Source: Pseudorasbora parva
Lineage: Eukaryota; Chordata; Actinopteri; Cypriniformes; Gobionidae
Assembly: GCF_024679245.1 (NCBI RefSeq)
Contig: NC_090182.1
Span: 30,867,547-30,931,546, forward strand
Length of the DNA stretch: 64,000 bases
Reading direction: 5' to 3'
Below are positions 1 to 14,044 of this stretch, piece by piece (positions within the stretch are counted from its first letter, which is position 1; the number at the start of each line of letters is the position of its first letter). Under the pieces are notes generated by a model. That model saw nothing but the letters and a program-made list of their open reading frames with translations, was not told the DNA's origin and searched no databases. The translations under genes were made by a program, and so were the position numbers.

Positions 1-1304
1 TTGGTTCATGAACATTGGCTCATATGACATAATTCACCCAGTTATAATGAAAACGCTGTCATTATATACTCATGCTTCTCAAAATCTTTTCTTTCAAGAC
101 AAAAGTTTTTTTTATTTTTTCCAAAAAATTGACTTTCATTGTATGGAAAAGAGCAGCATGGGCATTTTTCAAGTTGTCTCGTTTTGTGTTCAACCGTGAA
201 AAGAAAGTCAAGCAGGCTTGGAACGACTCGAGGGCGAGTAAATTATGACATGCGTGCCATTTATAGGTGAACTACCTGCCTTTATGTAATTTTCAAAGAA
301 AGCAGTTCCTCCATCTTCAGATCTTATTTCTAGGAATAGTGCCGTGTGGAAAGAATGACCAGCTGAGTGTCACAAGACATTTGCATGAGATCTTTTCTAA
401 GTGGTTAAGCAGAAGATCGGCTAAAGTAAGGGTGGGAGGCGTTGACTTAAAGACACTGTTCAGAGCCACTGTAATCCAGGTAATCCAGCACAGATTTCTT
501 GATTTACGCTCGCAAAAGAGATTGGAAGACGATAAGAGCACAGCCCCGTCTTAGAATAGCTGATAATCTGGTTTGGACAGAGGACTCAGGGGTATTTACC
601 CAGCCTTAACATTTGTTGAAGCAGATGGTAAGAAGGGGGGCTGGAGCCACCAAACTTCCTCATCTATATACAGGACAAAAAAAAAAAATTGGGGGGTGGG
701 GGGGAGAGAGAGAGAACAGTGGATGATAATCAATGTTGTTTATTTGCTGCTTGACTCCTTAAGTACTGTCAGCCAGATTATAGGCTTTCCTGGGGATAAT
801 CGGAGACAGCAGACAATTGCCTTTTTTCCATCCTGAAAGTGTGATGGCGTAAAGAAGGCGGTTTAGGGTGGATGCCGACTCTTAATTCCTGATTAGTCCT
901 GTTTCAAACCTTGCTAAAATTAACTGGGCAGGGTGCTAATCACTGAGCCTCAGACACCCTCTGCTCCGCTCTGCCGCAGAGTTTATGCTACATAGCTGAC
1001 ATGGAGTAGACGTCTCTAGAGTGAGACCCAATTAGGGCAGGCTTTTGAACCCTGCTCTGAACAATGTTTGACCACACAATGGACAAGCGATTTGCTCCAA
1101 GCCGTTGTTACTTTGTTGACTATATAATAGCCCCTCAACAGAGCTGTCTCTCAACGAGGCTTGCGTTTGTCGCTCTGAACAGACAGCCGTCGCTCTTAAG
1201 CCCGGTCTGAATAGCATTATGAATTTGAATAGCATTAATGAATAGCATTTATGACATTTGAAAATAAATAAAAGGAACACTGAAACACACAAAGTTTGGG
1301 GTCG
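1..1304. other. Unique non-coding DNA
   Basis: No convincing gene. The open frames here are short and start at chance ATGs. A perfect POU octamer word (ATTTGCAT) lies at 379-386. The part around 840-1150 has homeodomain-type TTAAT/ATTAG words and SOX-like ACAATG/ACAATGG words, so it could be regulatory, but nothing is decisive without cross-species alignment. Confidence 0.5.
677..716 (+). repeat. Polypurine tract (A12, G-runs, GA)
   Basis: About 40 bases are nearly all purine: an A run, two G runs split by a single T, then GA dinucleotides. Such strand-asymmetric tracts can form triplex or quadruplex DNA; that role is inference only. Confidence 0.8.
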
Positions 1305-1705
1305 GTAATATGTTTAAAATCCAGTAGAAATTGGACATTTTTGAAATAGCATTGCCATTTAAAATAATTCCTTCTACTTTAATGTTTTAAATTGTAATTT
1401 ATTCCTATATCAAAGCTGAATTTTCAGCATCACTACTCCAGTCTTCAGTGTCACATGATCCTTCAGAAATCATGCTATGCTGATTTACTGGTAAAAAAAT
1501 AAAAAATATGAACAAATAAAAAATTCTTACATTTCTTACTATCATTAACGATGAAACCAATTCCTCATATATAGAAAGTTCAAAAGGAATTTGAAATAGA
1601 CATTTATAAATGTCTCCACTATAACTTTTCTCAATTTAATACATCCTTGCTCTTGCTGAAGAAAAAAAGAAAAGAAAAATTAATTCAAACGGGCAGTGTA
1701 TAATC
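1305..1705 (+). repeat. Interspersed repeat family F1, long copy
   Basis: Contains a stretch with 'cagcatcactactccagtc' followed by a CATGATCCTTCAGAAATCAT-like segment, then a tail ending near 'gggcagtgta'. Parts recur at 34247-34420 (inverted), 48110-48268, 52111-52265, 54480-54645 and 63621-63790 (inverted). The copies diverge but share the same internal order. No coding capacity is seen. I recognise it as a common fish interspersed repeat but cannot name its class with confidence. Confidence 0.7.
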
Positions 1706-3184
1706 TTGTTTTTCTATTAAATATCCTTTGCTAGTTAATTAATGCTATAGTGAAGCAAATTCTATCAACACATTACAATGAACCTTTAGTTTTTGTATCC
1801 CTATGTTTTAACCACCTCATCATCAGGGATGGACAACAAGCGCGACCAAGACATATTTCTCTAATTAGTCCGCAGAAGTCTCATTAGAGCTCGGAACGAC
1901 AAAAGTGGATGCCGTATGGACGTCACGTAGCCAGGCGACCATACAAATGCACTTTTAAAGGTGAAGACTGCTAGACCAGAGGGGAAAAAAGTGTTAACAG
2001 AATATATCAACATTGTAGAGTGTGGTCAAAAAATGCAAACTGGAATTTAATTCAATTAGATTTCCTTTTTTACTGGACAAAACTGTGTGATCAAAAGCGT
2101 TTTAATACGCATCCCTCTGCGGCCTGTGCAGCAGGCGTGTTAAGAGGACGGTAAATGAGAGCGGACAGACAAAGAAATTAGAATTTCGGCAGTTTGAATT
2201 GACATTCTTCCAAAGTTAATTTACTGGCAGAGGTTATTAGCAAATGTCAATATCAGGGCAGAAATGTTGCTATTTTTAAGATCACTATTCGTAGTAAAAA
2301 TCATTATATATTTATGACATACAAACTTTGTCTTGCTTTTGACTCGAGTACAAAATCCTGATCTGGAATGTCAACAAAATGTCAGCTCGGTATTACATTG
2401 CAAAACAGACCCGAGAAGATTTCATTATAGGATAGTGTGTGTGCCATTATGCGTTCATTAGATTAAATCTGGCTGCAGGCAGTCAAATGTAAGAGAGGCA
2501 GACCTGCTGTTCAGGGGAATGTGAGCAGGAGCTGGAAACATATACTGTTCGTACAGATTGTCGGCCCCAGAGAGCTGCCCTGTAGACCCCGCATGCCTTC
2601 GGATGCCTGCTGCTTGCCTAGTAAGCACTTTGAAAGCTACTGTATTGTTTATTACCTCGCCGTACTCTTTGCTTCCCTCCATCTAACAGTAGTGGCTTTT
2701 GTCACACATGATGGGTGCTTGAAAAATTGTGTATATTTTCTAAATAAATAGGACAAAGAGGCGCTGAAAGATAAATGACTTTCCTTGGGTGCAGTCTTAC
2801 GCTCCTTTATGAAACACATTTTTTAAAACACCTTTTCAATGCTAAAATGAAACAAATGCTTTTTCAAACCAAGCACTTCTCTTTTGCGCTGTAAATACAC
2901 CTAAAGCGCACCTTTCAAAGTGTTTGAGATTTTAATATTTCAACAGAACGGCTTGGATCATATTTCGGGACAATTTTTATTTTATTGTATTTTTTTTTAT
3001 AAATAAATAAATGAAATTATAAGACCAGACCAAAGCATCTGCCTTTTTCAAAGCTCATTGATGTTTTGACAACACATAAAGGCATAAACATCTCATATGG
3101 TCATTGTTCTTTCAAATGTTGTATATTTTAAATTTGTTTTATCGCCAGATAAAAGACAGTTTGTGAGCCATGTACTTTCATATT

Positions 3185-3185
<1 letters not shown>
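1706..3185. other. Unique non-coding DNA
   Basis: AT-rich unique sequence. The segment near 2100-2260 has several homeodomain-like words (AATTAG, GTTAATT). The frames at about 2458-2751 on both strands are short, overlap each other and show no recognisable protein. No gene is supported. Confidence 0.5.

Positions 3186-3279
<94 letters not shown>
3186..3279 (+). repeat. (CT)n microsatellite
   Basis: About 47 uninterrupted CT units. The long Ser-Leu and Arg-Glu frames on the two strands are translations of this array and are not genes. Confidence 0.99.
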
Positions 3280-3283
<4 letters not shown>

Positions 3284-4168
3284 TTTTTTCCATCCTGCCA
3301 TGTTTAAATGCAAATGGGCTTTGGCTGTTCTGCAATCTGTCTGCATGGGGCGATGCCTTTGGAGTGCCATGGATGGTGGGCATGATAAATCTCAATAAAC
3401 AGAAACCAAGCAAATGGACAGATAATGTTATTCCTCCCCCAAAACATTGAGCCACTGTCTCTTAAAACGAACAGCTGAGCTCATGCAATCAAGTGAAATG
3501 TGTTAAAACTCTTTCGAACCCTCCGAAACAATCAGACCGGGAGTCATAACTGATTCATTAGCCGAGCATGTGAAGTCTACCTTTGATAGATCAGTTAAAC
3601 GGATTATTGCATGTGATTTCTGCTGACGCCGTAGTTATTTGTGATGTTTTTGGCTGGTTAGATCTCACGAGATGAAATGTATTCACCTCAGCCTTCACCA
3701 GAACAGATCGTCATTTTGCTGCAGTCACACATAGTTTGAAGTCTGACTAAAGTGCTGTCAAGCTTTAAGTGTAGAGTGTTTGCTGTGCTTGTTTTCCATT
3801 TGTTTGCGTGGCAAGGACTTCAGGTGGAAAGACACATCGGTGACACAACAAAGCGATCTTACTGAATGATACTGAAATCAATGAGGGATATGAGCGCCAT
3901 TGTGGCCTCAGTGGTGCTCGTGTCACACTCTGATGATGAGGGAGTCAATCTGTACTAATTAAACATAGGCGAGAGTGCCTGTGGACTGGCAGCTCTGTCT
4001 AACTTGATTTAGAGCCTGATAGCTCTAAATCAACTCTACAAAGAGTTTACAGAAGCTCAGCTGCAGTATTTACAGGAGCAATGGTTCTGGTTGACCCCAT
4101 AGCTACATTTCTCCATAAAATGTACATTTGGGATGTTTGGAGAGACAATAACCCTGATTGACTTTGCA
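3280..4168. other. Unique non-coding DNA
   Basis: No gene. A perfect octamer (ATGCAAAT) lies at 3308-3315. The last ~100 bases before 4169 lead into repeat DNA. Confidence 0.5.
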
Positions 4169-4773
4169 AAAAGATTGGTAACATTATAGTTTTTTTCTTC
4201 TTCTTTCTAAAAGATTCTTAAATACTCTAATAGGCCTAATGTTGCCCTATTCTAAGCCCTGTCTGTGAAACTAGGCCCTAAATGATTTATTAATCTCAGT
4301 TAATGTTTATTCAAACATTTACTAATACATTACTAAAATTTAAAAGTTGTCAAGTGAAGTCAACTTTGTTTATATAGCGCTTTTACAATGACGATTGTTT
4401 CAAAGCAGCTTCACAGTGTTAAACAGGACAATATTACAACAAAATTCGTTGTTCTGGAGAAACCGGTGATGTTATCACCTCATTTCATATTATCATATAG
4501 CGACAATGTGGGCTGATCAGCAATAAAGTTGATACAGTTAATTTAGTAATTCATTTGATTTGGATATTTAGTTGAAAACTTTAGTTGGCATTTTAGTGTC
4601 CCCAACTGAGCAAGCCAATATTGTGTATGTTAATATTATTTAATGGACATGAATTAACAATGAACAGTTGTATTTTGTATTAACTAGCATTAACAAATAT
4701 TAATAACTACTGTAAAAGTGTATTGCTCATTTTTTTTTATATATAAATAAATGATGCATTAACTTAAAGTGTT
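4169..4773. mobile_element. Non-autonomous DNA transposon (hAT-like MITE), split by a nested repeat
   Basis: The left end reads GGTAACATTATAG and the right end is its imperfect inverse (CTTAAAGTGTTACC). The left half resembles the element entering at 63808: both run through a 'ttaatg...catttactaat' region into 'aaaagttgt'. The copy is interrupted at 4351 by a different repeat that ends near 4617, after which the AT-rich body resumes. It has no coding capacity. Class assignment rests on the GGTAACACTTTA-type terminus known from fish hAT-derived MITEs. Confidence 0.6.
4351..4617 (+). repeat. Nested interspersed repeat F2 (partial copy)
   Basis: Shares with 53150-53330 the landmarks 'atcatatagcgacaatg', 'atatttagttgaaaacttt' and 'ttagtgtccccaactgagca', in the same order. 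It starts with a 'tttatatagcgcttttaca' segment. It lies inside the MITE spanning 4169-4773, so it inserted later. Confidence 0.75.
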
Positions 4774-4831
4774 ACCCTCTTTTTAAATGTGCGATACCAA
4801 CATAGTATCTAAACAACATATAAAAAATAAC

Positions 4832-7005
<2,174 letters not shown>

Positions 7006-7130
7006 ATAAAGTCCTGGTTTCACAGACTGGGCATATATTAAGTCAGGATTAGGCCTTAGTTCAAATATGGCATTTAAGGAGCTTTTATAAATGTTCCTTA
7101 GACAGAAACATTTCTGGAGCACGTTTGAAT
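7006..7130 (+). repeat. Interspersed repeat fragment ('cctggtttcacagac' type)
   Basis: Begins CCTGGTTTCACAGAC and continues through 'aagtcaggattaggccttagttcaa', typical of a very common teleost repeat. A possible end fragment of the same family lies at 4225-4280 ('ctaagccctgtctgtgaaac'). Assignment is by recognition, not by search. Confidence 0.55.
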
Positions 7131-7212
7131 TCTGTTCACTTTACTTAAACATATCTAATTGTATAACATATCTAACAACTGAATCTAATTGTGTTCAATC
7201 AACCTAATATAT

Positions 7213-7839
7213 TTAAAGGTCCCATTCTTTGCATGTTTTCTAAACTTTGATTATGTTTACAGTGTGCAAAATAACATTCATGTTTTTTTTTTTTTAGTTG
7301 AAACATGAGTTCATATTTTGCGTGTAAAAAAACAGTATTTTTCACACAATTGACTTATCTGTACGCCGCTGTTTTCTCTGTCCTAAAAACGGCCTGATGA
7401 TTTCCTTGTTCTATGAAGTCCCTCCTTCAGAAATACGTAACGAGTTCTGATTGGGCCAGCGCTTCCCATGTTGTGATTGGGCAGCAGCTTAGCGCACTTT
7501 GCCCGGAAAGGTCCCGCCTCTTACATAACGGGGAGATGCAAGCACTGAATGCACACTCTTCTCCACGTGGAAGAGCAACAAGACCACGCCCCCTATTTTG
7601 CGTGTTCTTGTGGGCGGAGGGTTAGTCAACAAACGGTTCTAGTGACGTCATTACATCCCTGAACTTCCTGCTCTAGTTCAAACCGGCCGTTCGCTGTAAG
7701 CTTTGAAAGGGAACTTCTGTTAAATAAAATATCTCGCTTGGCATTGAACTTTGAGCTTTATAATTTTACAGGTATTATTTATGCTCTAACAGCAACATTA
7801 CACACTAACGAAAGAACGGGAGAAGAACGGGACCTTTAA
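7213..7839. mobile_element. Complete TTAA-type MITE
   Basis: Both ends show TTTAAAGGTCCC followed by A/G and TTCTT in inverted orientation, with the TTAA target duplicated at 7213-7216 and 7836-7839. The element is 627 bp and has no transposase. TTAA targeting is known for piggyBac and Kolobok superfamilies; which one applies is not visible here. The 70-codon frame at 7413-7625 is chance. Confidence 0.8.
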
Positions 7840-8044
7840 AACTGATGTTTACTTAATTATCTGTCTTAAAACATGAATCATTTATGTTGACATAACTGGG
7901 CAGTTGATCTGTAGTTCCCAGCATGCTTTGCAAGGGAATGCATTAGGAAAGTATACATTTAGGGAATAAAGTGTTATTTTAGTGTTTAGTGTTGTTAGTT
8001 AATGTTAGTTATTAATGTTGGACATTTAAAGGGAAATATCTGTA

Positions 8045-8185
8045 TTTTTATTTTATTTTATTTTATTTTATTTTATTTTATTTTATTTTATTTTATTTTA
8101 TTTTATTTTATTTTATTTTATTTTATTTTATTTTATTTTATTTTATTTTATTTTATTTTATTTTATTTTATTTTATTTTATTTTA
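8045..8185 (+). repeat. (TTTTA)n pentanucleotide microsatellite
   Basis: About 28 perfect units of TTTTA. The Phe-Ile-Leu-Tyr frame across it is artefactual. Confidence 0.99.
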
Positions 8186-8414
8186 ATATAGAATGGTTAC
8201 CATTACGCAGAAGACTGGCACCTGTGCTCTAACAACTTAATTACAATATCCCAAATTGTGTCAGACCAGTTCAATTACACTGAAAAAAAATTATAAACAC
8301 AACACTTGTTTTTGCCCCCATTTTTCACAAACTGAAACTCTAAGAACTTTTGAAAGATCTAAAACTTTTTCTGATCCAAGACCAGTCAGTTTAAGATCTA
8401 AGATTTAAGACCAG

Positions 8415-9340
8415 TCAGTATCTGATGTGAGTACCATTTGCCTCACGCAGTGCAACATGTCTCCTTCGCATAGAGTTGATCAGGTTGTTGATTGAGGCCT
8501 GTGGAATGTTGGTCCTCTCCTCATCAATGGCTGTGAGAAGTTGCTGGATATTGGCATGAACTGGTCTTATATGCCGTTCCAGAGCATCCCAAACATGCTG
8601 TCACATGTCCGGTGAATATTCTGGCCATGCAAGAACTGGGATGTTTTCAGCTTCCAGGAACTGTGTACAGAATGGCTCAGCAGTGGGCCTTTGGATCTCA
8701 TCAAGTTATCTCTTTGCATTCAAAATGCCATCAATAAAATCTACCTGTGTTTGTTGTTAATAACATACGCCCATACCATATCCCATGGGCCACTCGATCC
8801 GAAACTTTGACATCAGCAAACCACTCACCCACACAATGCCATACACGCTGTCTGCCATCTGCATCTTTACAGTGAAAACCGTGATTCATCCATGAAGAGA
8901 ACACCTCTTCAAAGTGCCAGACGCCATCGAATTTGCCTGCTCAAGTCAAGTTGCAACGAACTGCAGTCAGGTCGACAAGCATGCAGATGAGCTTCCCTGA
9001 GATTGTTTTTGACAGTTTGTGCAGAAATTCTTTGCTTATGCAAACCATTTGTTGCAGCAGCTGTCCGGCTGGCTGGTCTAATGCAATTTTGGAGGTGAAG
9101 ATGCTGAATGTGGAGGTCCTGGGCTGGCGTGGTTACAAATGGTTTGCGGTTATGAGGTCGATTGGTTGAACTGCCAAATTCTCTGAAACACTTTCAGAGA
9201 TGGCTTATGAAGAAATAAGCATTCAGTTATTGGGTAAAAGCTCTGGTGGACATGCCTGCAGTCAGCATCCCACTTGCATGCTCCCTCAAAACTTGCGACA
9301 TCTGTGGCATTTTGCTGTGTAATAAAAATGCACATTATAA
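8415..9340 (-). pseudogene. Tc1-like transposase pseudogene (element A)
   Basis: A Tc1-family DDE transposase would cut and paste the element at TA sites. In the minus-strand translation I see an N-terminal helix-turn-helix region (SGMLTAGMSTRA near 9280), a VTTPAQDLHIQHLHLQ linker near 9110-9150, the first catalytic aspartate in the context FMDESRF near 8890, and an intact C-terminus ending SMRRRHVALREANGTHIRY with its stop at 8415-8417. A TGA stands where tryptophan or a similar residue is expected just before the first Asp motif, and further stops lie in the N-terminal part, so no full-length protein can be made. The family's usual length is about 340 residues; only the C-terminal ~55 codons are fully open. 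Confidence 0.85.
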
Positions 9341-9500
9341 AGTGGCCTTTTATTGTGGCCAGCCTAAGCCATACTTGTGCAATAATCATGCTGTCTAATC
9401 AGCAACTTGATATACCATGCCTGTGAGGAGAAGAGGAGAAGAGGAGAATGGATTATCTTGGCAAAGGAGAAGTGCTCACTAACACAGATTTTAAAAGATT

Positions 9501-9585
<85 letters not shown>
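9501..9585. repeat. A15 + (AT)n microsatellite inside Tc1-like element A
   Basis: A poly(A) run grows into about 35 AT units, located in the non-coding flank of element A. It probably expanded after insertion. Confidence 0.95.
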
Positions 9586-9587
<2 letters not shown>

Positions 9588-9839
9588 AGAGAAATATTAC
9601 TTTTGGTTACAGATCTTTGAGATTAATAATGGAGGCAAAAACAAAAGTGCTGTGTTAGTTTAAATCTAAAATTCTACTACGTGGCAACAAGGTGCTGAAA
9701 GCATTCTTTAGAAATGTTGGCCCATTGATGGAGATTTGTGGGATGCACATCCAGGGCATGAATATGGGGGCCGTTTTAGTACAGTGAACTCATTGTCACG
9801 ATCAAGAAACCAATTTGAAATGATTCAAGCTTTGTGCTT

Positions 9840-10976
9840 TAGGGCTGGGATGGTATGGATTTTTTTTTTCTCACCACGGTTGGAAAGCAAGAAATTCCCG
9901 CATTTCAGTGGTAAACTGCTTTTAAACCCGTAATAAAAAAAAAAAAAAAAAAACACACGACACGACACGAGCTGGCAAGACCTCGAATATCTTTGTCTTC
10001 ATGTTTTGTCCTGATGTTGCAAAGGAACACTTGTTGCAAGTTTTATCTTCCACAGGGTCAAGACATTTAGGCTATGTTTCATTATGCACTGCTAGAGAAA
10101 ATGAAAGTAAAATCGTTGCGTGTGAACTGCACTATTCAAATAAACTTGACGTACATCAAGTCTAATAACAAGCACAAACTGTGTTAAATAAAATTTTCAT
10201 CTGTGTTTTTCTACTTTACCACAGTAAAAGATGTGAATGGGTATAATAGACTTAAGCAAACGAAAGGAAGAAACATTTATAATTCCCTGCAAAAATGCGT
10301 ATGATGCGAGTGAAGATTTGGGAAAAGAAACGAGAGGTCCCATGGGATAAAATGGACTAACGTTAGACCTATTGTTAAAATTCACGGAAATCAGAATTTT
10401 GAATGACCAGATCGCAAAACAGAATTAAAAAGCTGGCAAATCTTAAATTGGGCTCAGGCTCCCTCTCTTATTCGGCATGAATCCATAGCCTGTTTTCATG
10501 GCTGCGATGCGATTTATTCCCATAAAAATCACGTAAAACAGCGTTCACATACAAAATACTGGGTCAATATTATAGTTAAAAAATTATAGTTTTAAGTAGA
10601 AAATAATATTAAAGGTAGGCCTATATATTTAAAAAAAAGTGCACAACTCCTCCTAAGTGGAAGCAAGCTTTTTTTCCCTCACGTGCAACCTACCGCGGAT
10701 GAGTCCTTATTTGGGTTAGTAAAATAACAACATTTTGTTTTTAAGTAGAAAATAGTATTTATGTAAAGAGATAAAATACAGAGTAACCTATATTTTTTAT
10801 ACAAATAAAAAACAAATCACAAAATGAACATGCTAGTTTTTCTAGCAAAAAATATGAATGCTGGTATGTAAACTTTTTATTTTTTATTTTTTGGTGATAG
10901 CGGTGATGAGCTCAGACCTGCGGTAGGCATCACGTGACCGTGGTATTGCGGTAAAACGCAAACCATCCCAATCCTA
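9840..10976. mobile_element. hAT-like non-autonomous element nested in Tc1-like B
   Basis: The ends read TAGGGCTGGGATGGT and, inverted, TAGGATTGGGATGGT. The flanks are TTGTGCTT (9832-9839) and TTGTGCAT (10977-10984), an 8-bp duplication with one difference, as expected for hAT insertion. The 1137-bp body has an A-run followed by CACGA units and no recognisable transposase. It splits the coding region of element B just after its second Asp motif. Confidence 0.78.
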
Positions 10977-10984
10977 TTGTGCAT

Positions 10985-11508
10985 TATCCTGTTGAAAGTA
11001 GCCATCAGAGGATAGGTACATGTTGGTCATAAAGGGATTGACATGGTCAGAAACAATGCTCAGGTAGCCCTTGGCATTTCAAACAATGCCCAATTGGCAC
11101 TAAGGAGTCTTAAGTGTGCCAAGAAAACATCCCCCACACCATTATACAACCACCACCAGCCTGCACATTGGTAACAAGGCATGATGGATCCATGTTCTCA
11201 TTCTGTTTACGCCAAATTCTGACTCTATCATCTGAATGTCTCAACAGATATCGAGACTCATCAGACCAGACAACATTTTTCCAGTCTTCAACTGTCCAAT
11301 TTTGGTGAGCTTGTGCAATTTGTATCCTCTTTTTCCTACTTGTAGTGGACATGAGTGGTACCCAGTGAGGTCTTCTGCTGTTGTAGCCCATCCGCCTCAA
11401 GGTTGTGTATGTTGTGGCTTCACAAATGTTTTGCTGCATATCTTGGTTGTAACGCGTGGTTATTTCAGTTAAAGTTGCTCTTTTATCAGCTTGAATAAGT
11501 CGGCCCAT
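10985..11508 (-). pseudogene. Tc1-like transposase pseudogene (element B), main fragment
   Basis: A 132-codon open frame (11110-11508) starts MGRLIQADKRATLTEITTRY and runs through a second DNA-binding helix region (TLRRMGYNSRRPH), then the DDE region with VVWSDESRYLLRHS (first catalytic Asp) and GGGCIMVWGMFSWHT. It ends at an in-frame TAA. After a frame change the sequence continues as ...NMYLSSDGYFQQDNA, the second Asp motif, up to about 10985. The piece after the hAT insertion (9669-9839) contains NWFLDRDNEFTVLKRPP. The glutamate motif is not recognisable in that piece. One stop, at least one frameshift and a 1.1 kb insertion make it inactive. Confidence 0.88.
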
Positions 11509-11737
11509 TCTCCTCTGACCTCAAGCATCAACAAGGCATTTTCTCCCACAGGACTGCCGCATACTGATGTTTTTCCCTTTTCACACCATTCTTTGTTAAC
11601 CCTAGAAATGGTTATGTGTGAAAATCCCAGTAACTGAGCAGATTGTGAAATACTCAGACCTGCTCATCTGGCACCAACAACCATGTCACGCTCAAAATTG
11701 CTTAAATCACAATTGTTATTTTTTTATTTTTATAAAT

Positions 11738-11943
11738 GAATAAATGAATGAACGAGCGAATTAATGAATGAATGAACGAACGAACGAACGAATGAATGAA
11801 TGAATGAATGAATGAATGAATGAATGAATGAACGAACGAACGAACGAACGAATGAACGAACGAACGAACGAACGAACGAATAAATGAACGAACGAACGAA
11901 CGAATGAATGAATGACTGAATGAATTAATGAATGAATGAATGA
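11738..11943 (-). repeat. (GAAT)n/(GAAC)n compound tetranucleotide array
   Basis: About 50 tetranucleotide units with blocks of GAAT and GAAC interleaved, read on the plus strand. The Ser-Phe-Ile-His and Ser-Phe-Val-Arg frames on the minus strand are its translation. It directly replaces the missing 5' end of Tc1-like element B. Confidence 0.97.
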
Positions 11944-13330
11944 GCAAGCTTTAGTTTTCTCTATTCTAAAATTCGTATTTTGAAAATGAAGTGTCACTTC
12001 ATACCAATTACACCGGTTGTGTGATATTAATGGAGTGCATCCATCAATGCAATTGGATATTGAAAATGAAGTGTCTTCAAAACCAGTTGTCCTTGACTGC
12101 TTAAGTCTAAAGAGAAGACATGAAAGACGGAGCAAGTCAACACACACATTTCCTGCAAAGTGAGGAATCCTGCCTCTTATCTGTTTGATTTTGCACTTGG
12201 GGACTTTTTCTTCATCTTATGCTTCAAACGTCAAGTGCCAAATTCATTTGCATGCGCTTGAGGCTTGGAGAGTTAAAACAAAGATGTGTGACTGGGCTCG
12301 GTTCAGACACACAAGCTGTTGATGGAAAGGAAGTGCGGTGGGAGGGGAACCTGGAAGAGGGAGGGGTTCTGAAGGCTGCAAATCACACGAAGAGGATAAT
12401 TTAATCTGACTCAGTCTTTCTGTCACTTCATATAAACTGGTTAGTTGGCCAGGCCTCCTAAAATGAATTAAAATGCATGAATAATGAAACATCTCTGGCT
12501 GAGAAAGGAGCCGAGCGTCCTGCAACTTCAAAGCTGGACAAAGCAGCTTTTATAATCAGCAATTTGGCGTTTTAGTCTTATATTATTGCCCGTGTTTGAC
12601 ATAACATAATGAAAATGCAATTAGGTTTTCGGAATCAAAAGTATTTCCTTAATCAACCTGCGACAAGAACGCTTGTAATGTTAACAGCCGTCGTGTGCAG
12701 CTGTTACTGACATTAAACTAGCTCTAAAGTCGCAGGCGAGAAAAACAGAATTAAGCATTCAGTTTGAATCAAGCTGCTTTGAACTCGAAAACTAGTCCAT
12801 GCGGTATCTGGTCATGTGTTTTTAAATAACTTTGACTTCAGAAATCTTATGTCAAAACCAAAGTATATACTTCTGTGCTTAGTTCAGACTAAAACATATT
12901 TTTAATAAATAAAAACTACAATCCTTGATACAGCAACATACCTTTAAAGTTTTGTGTTGCCATGGTTAAGCTGCCTACTGCGGACCGCTGTCTTTCCATC
13001 ATTGTTTACTGCTAGAGATAGATGTGATATTCTTTTTAATGTTAAGCTCCTACAGATAAGAGATATGCACATAAAACTTTGACTTGAGCCTTTACTTTAA
13101 CCCTAATCTGGCGGTGGCAGTGTACTTTAATGTATCGGTGCCACATTGTGAAGAATGGTGGAACGATAACGCTTTGTGATGTGCGATCCAGTTGGAGATC
13201 AATGCTCCGGCAAATAAAAGCATGAGGCCACTGAAGCCAGAGAATTCTTAAGCAGCTGAAAGTATTGCAACTAAAACCTCAGAGGCATAAAACCAGGGGT
13301 GAACAAGCATTCTGGCCTGGCAGTGATGTC
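11944..13330. other. Unique non-coding DNA, possibly regulatory
   Basis: A phrase 'ttgaaaatgaagtgtc' occurs twice, near 11978 and 12060. An octamer ATTTGCAT lies at 12246-12253. The part at 12540-12790 mixes TAAT-type words with CpG-containing unique sequence. The frames at 12219-12531 on both strands overlap and are not recognised. Confidence 0.45.
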
Positions 13331-13760
<430 letters not shown>

Positions 13761-14044
13761 CATACTGTATATTTCTACAAATATTTTGATTTTGGTACTC
13801 AAAAACATAATTAATCAGCATTATTTGAAATAGAAAGCTGTTGTAACATTATCAATGGCTTGCATTATTTAGTGTAATGCATTATTTCTCCAGTAAATCA
13901 TATCAGGTTACATTTATTTTATTTTTCTTTATTTTAGGTTGCATAGTTACATTGTACTAAGTACTGAGTTATATTAAAGGGTACATAACAGACAAAGTGT
14001 CTGCCAATCATATGTCACCAATAGAGTAGCATTGCATTCTTTAA
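13761..14044. other. Unique AT-rich DNA
   Basis: Nothing recognisable; the open frames are shorter than 60 codons. Confidence 0.45.

Larger units (their letters stand above)
8280..9668 (-). mobile_element. Tc1/mariner-like transposon A, nearly full length
   Basis: The left end contains ACACAACACTTGTTTTTGCC and the right end carries the inverse of ACAGCACTTTTGTTTTTGCC, so the terminal inverted repeats are visible. Between them, on the minus strand, is a degenerate Tc1-like transposase. A poly(A)/(AT)n expansion lies between the coding part and the right terminus. The element abuts a second Tc1-like element at about 9669. It is dead because of stops in the coding region. Confidence 0.85.
9669..11704 (-). 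mobile_element. Tc1-like transposon B, interrupted by a hAT element
   Basis: Two segments of one minus-strand Tc1-like element, 9669-9839 (C-terminal coding part) and 10977-11704 (N-terminal and central part), are separated by an 1137-bp insertion. The upper segment ends near 'aaattgcttaaatcac', where a GAAT-type microsatellite begins, so the 5' end is lost. The C-terminal end is cut at the junction with element A. Joining across the insertion restores the domain order of a Tc1 transposase. Confidence 0.85.

Noticed and set aside
3093..3455. Frames of 117-120 codons on both strands
   Set aside because: They are translations of the CT array (Ser-Leu, Arg-Glu) with short flanks and lie on both strands at once.
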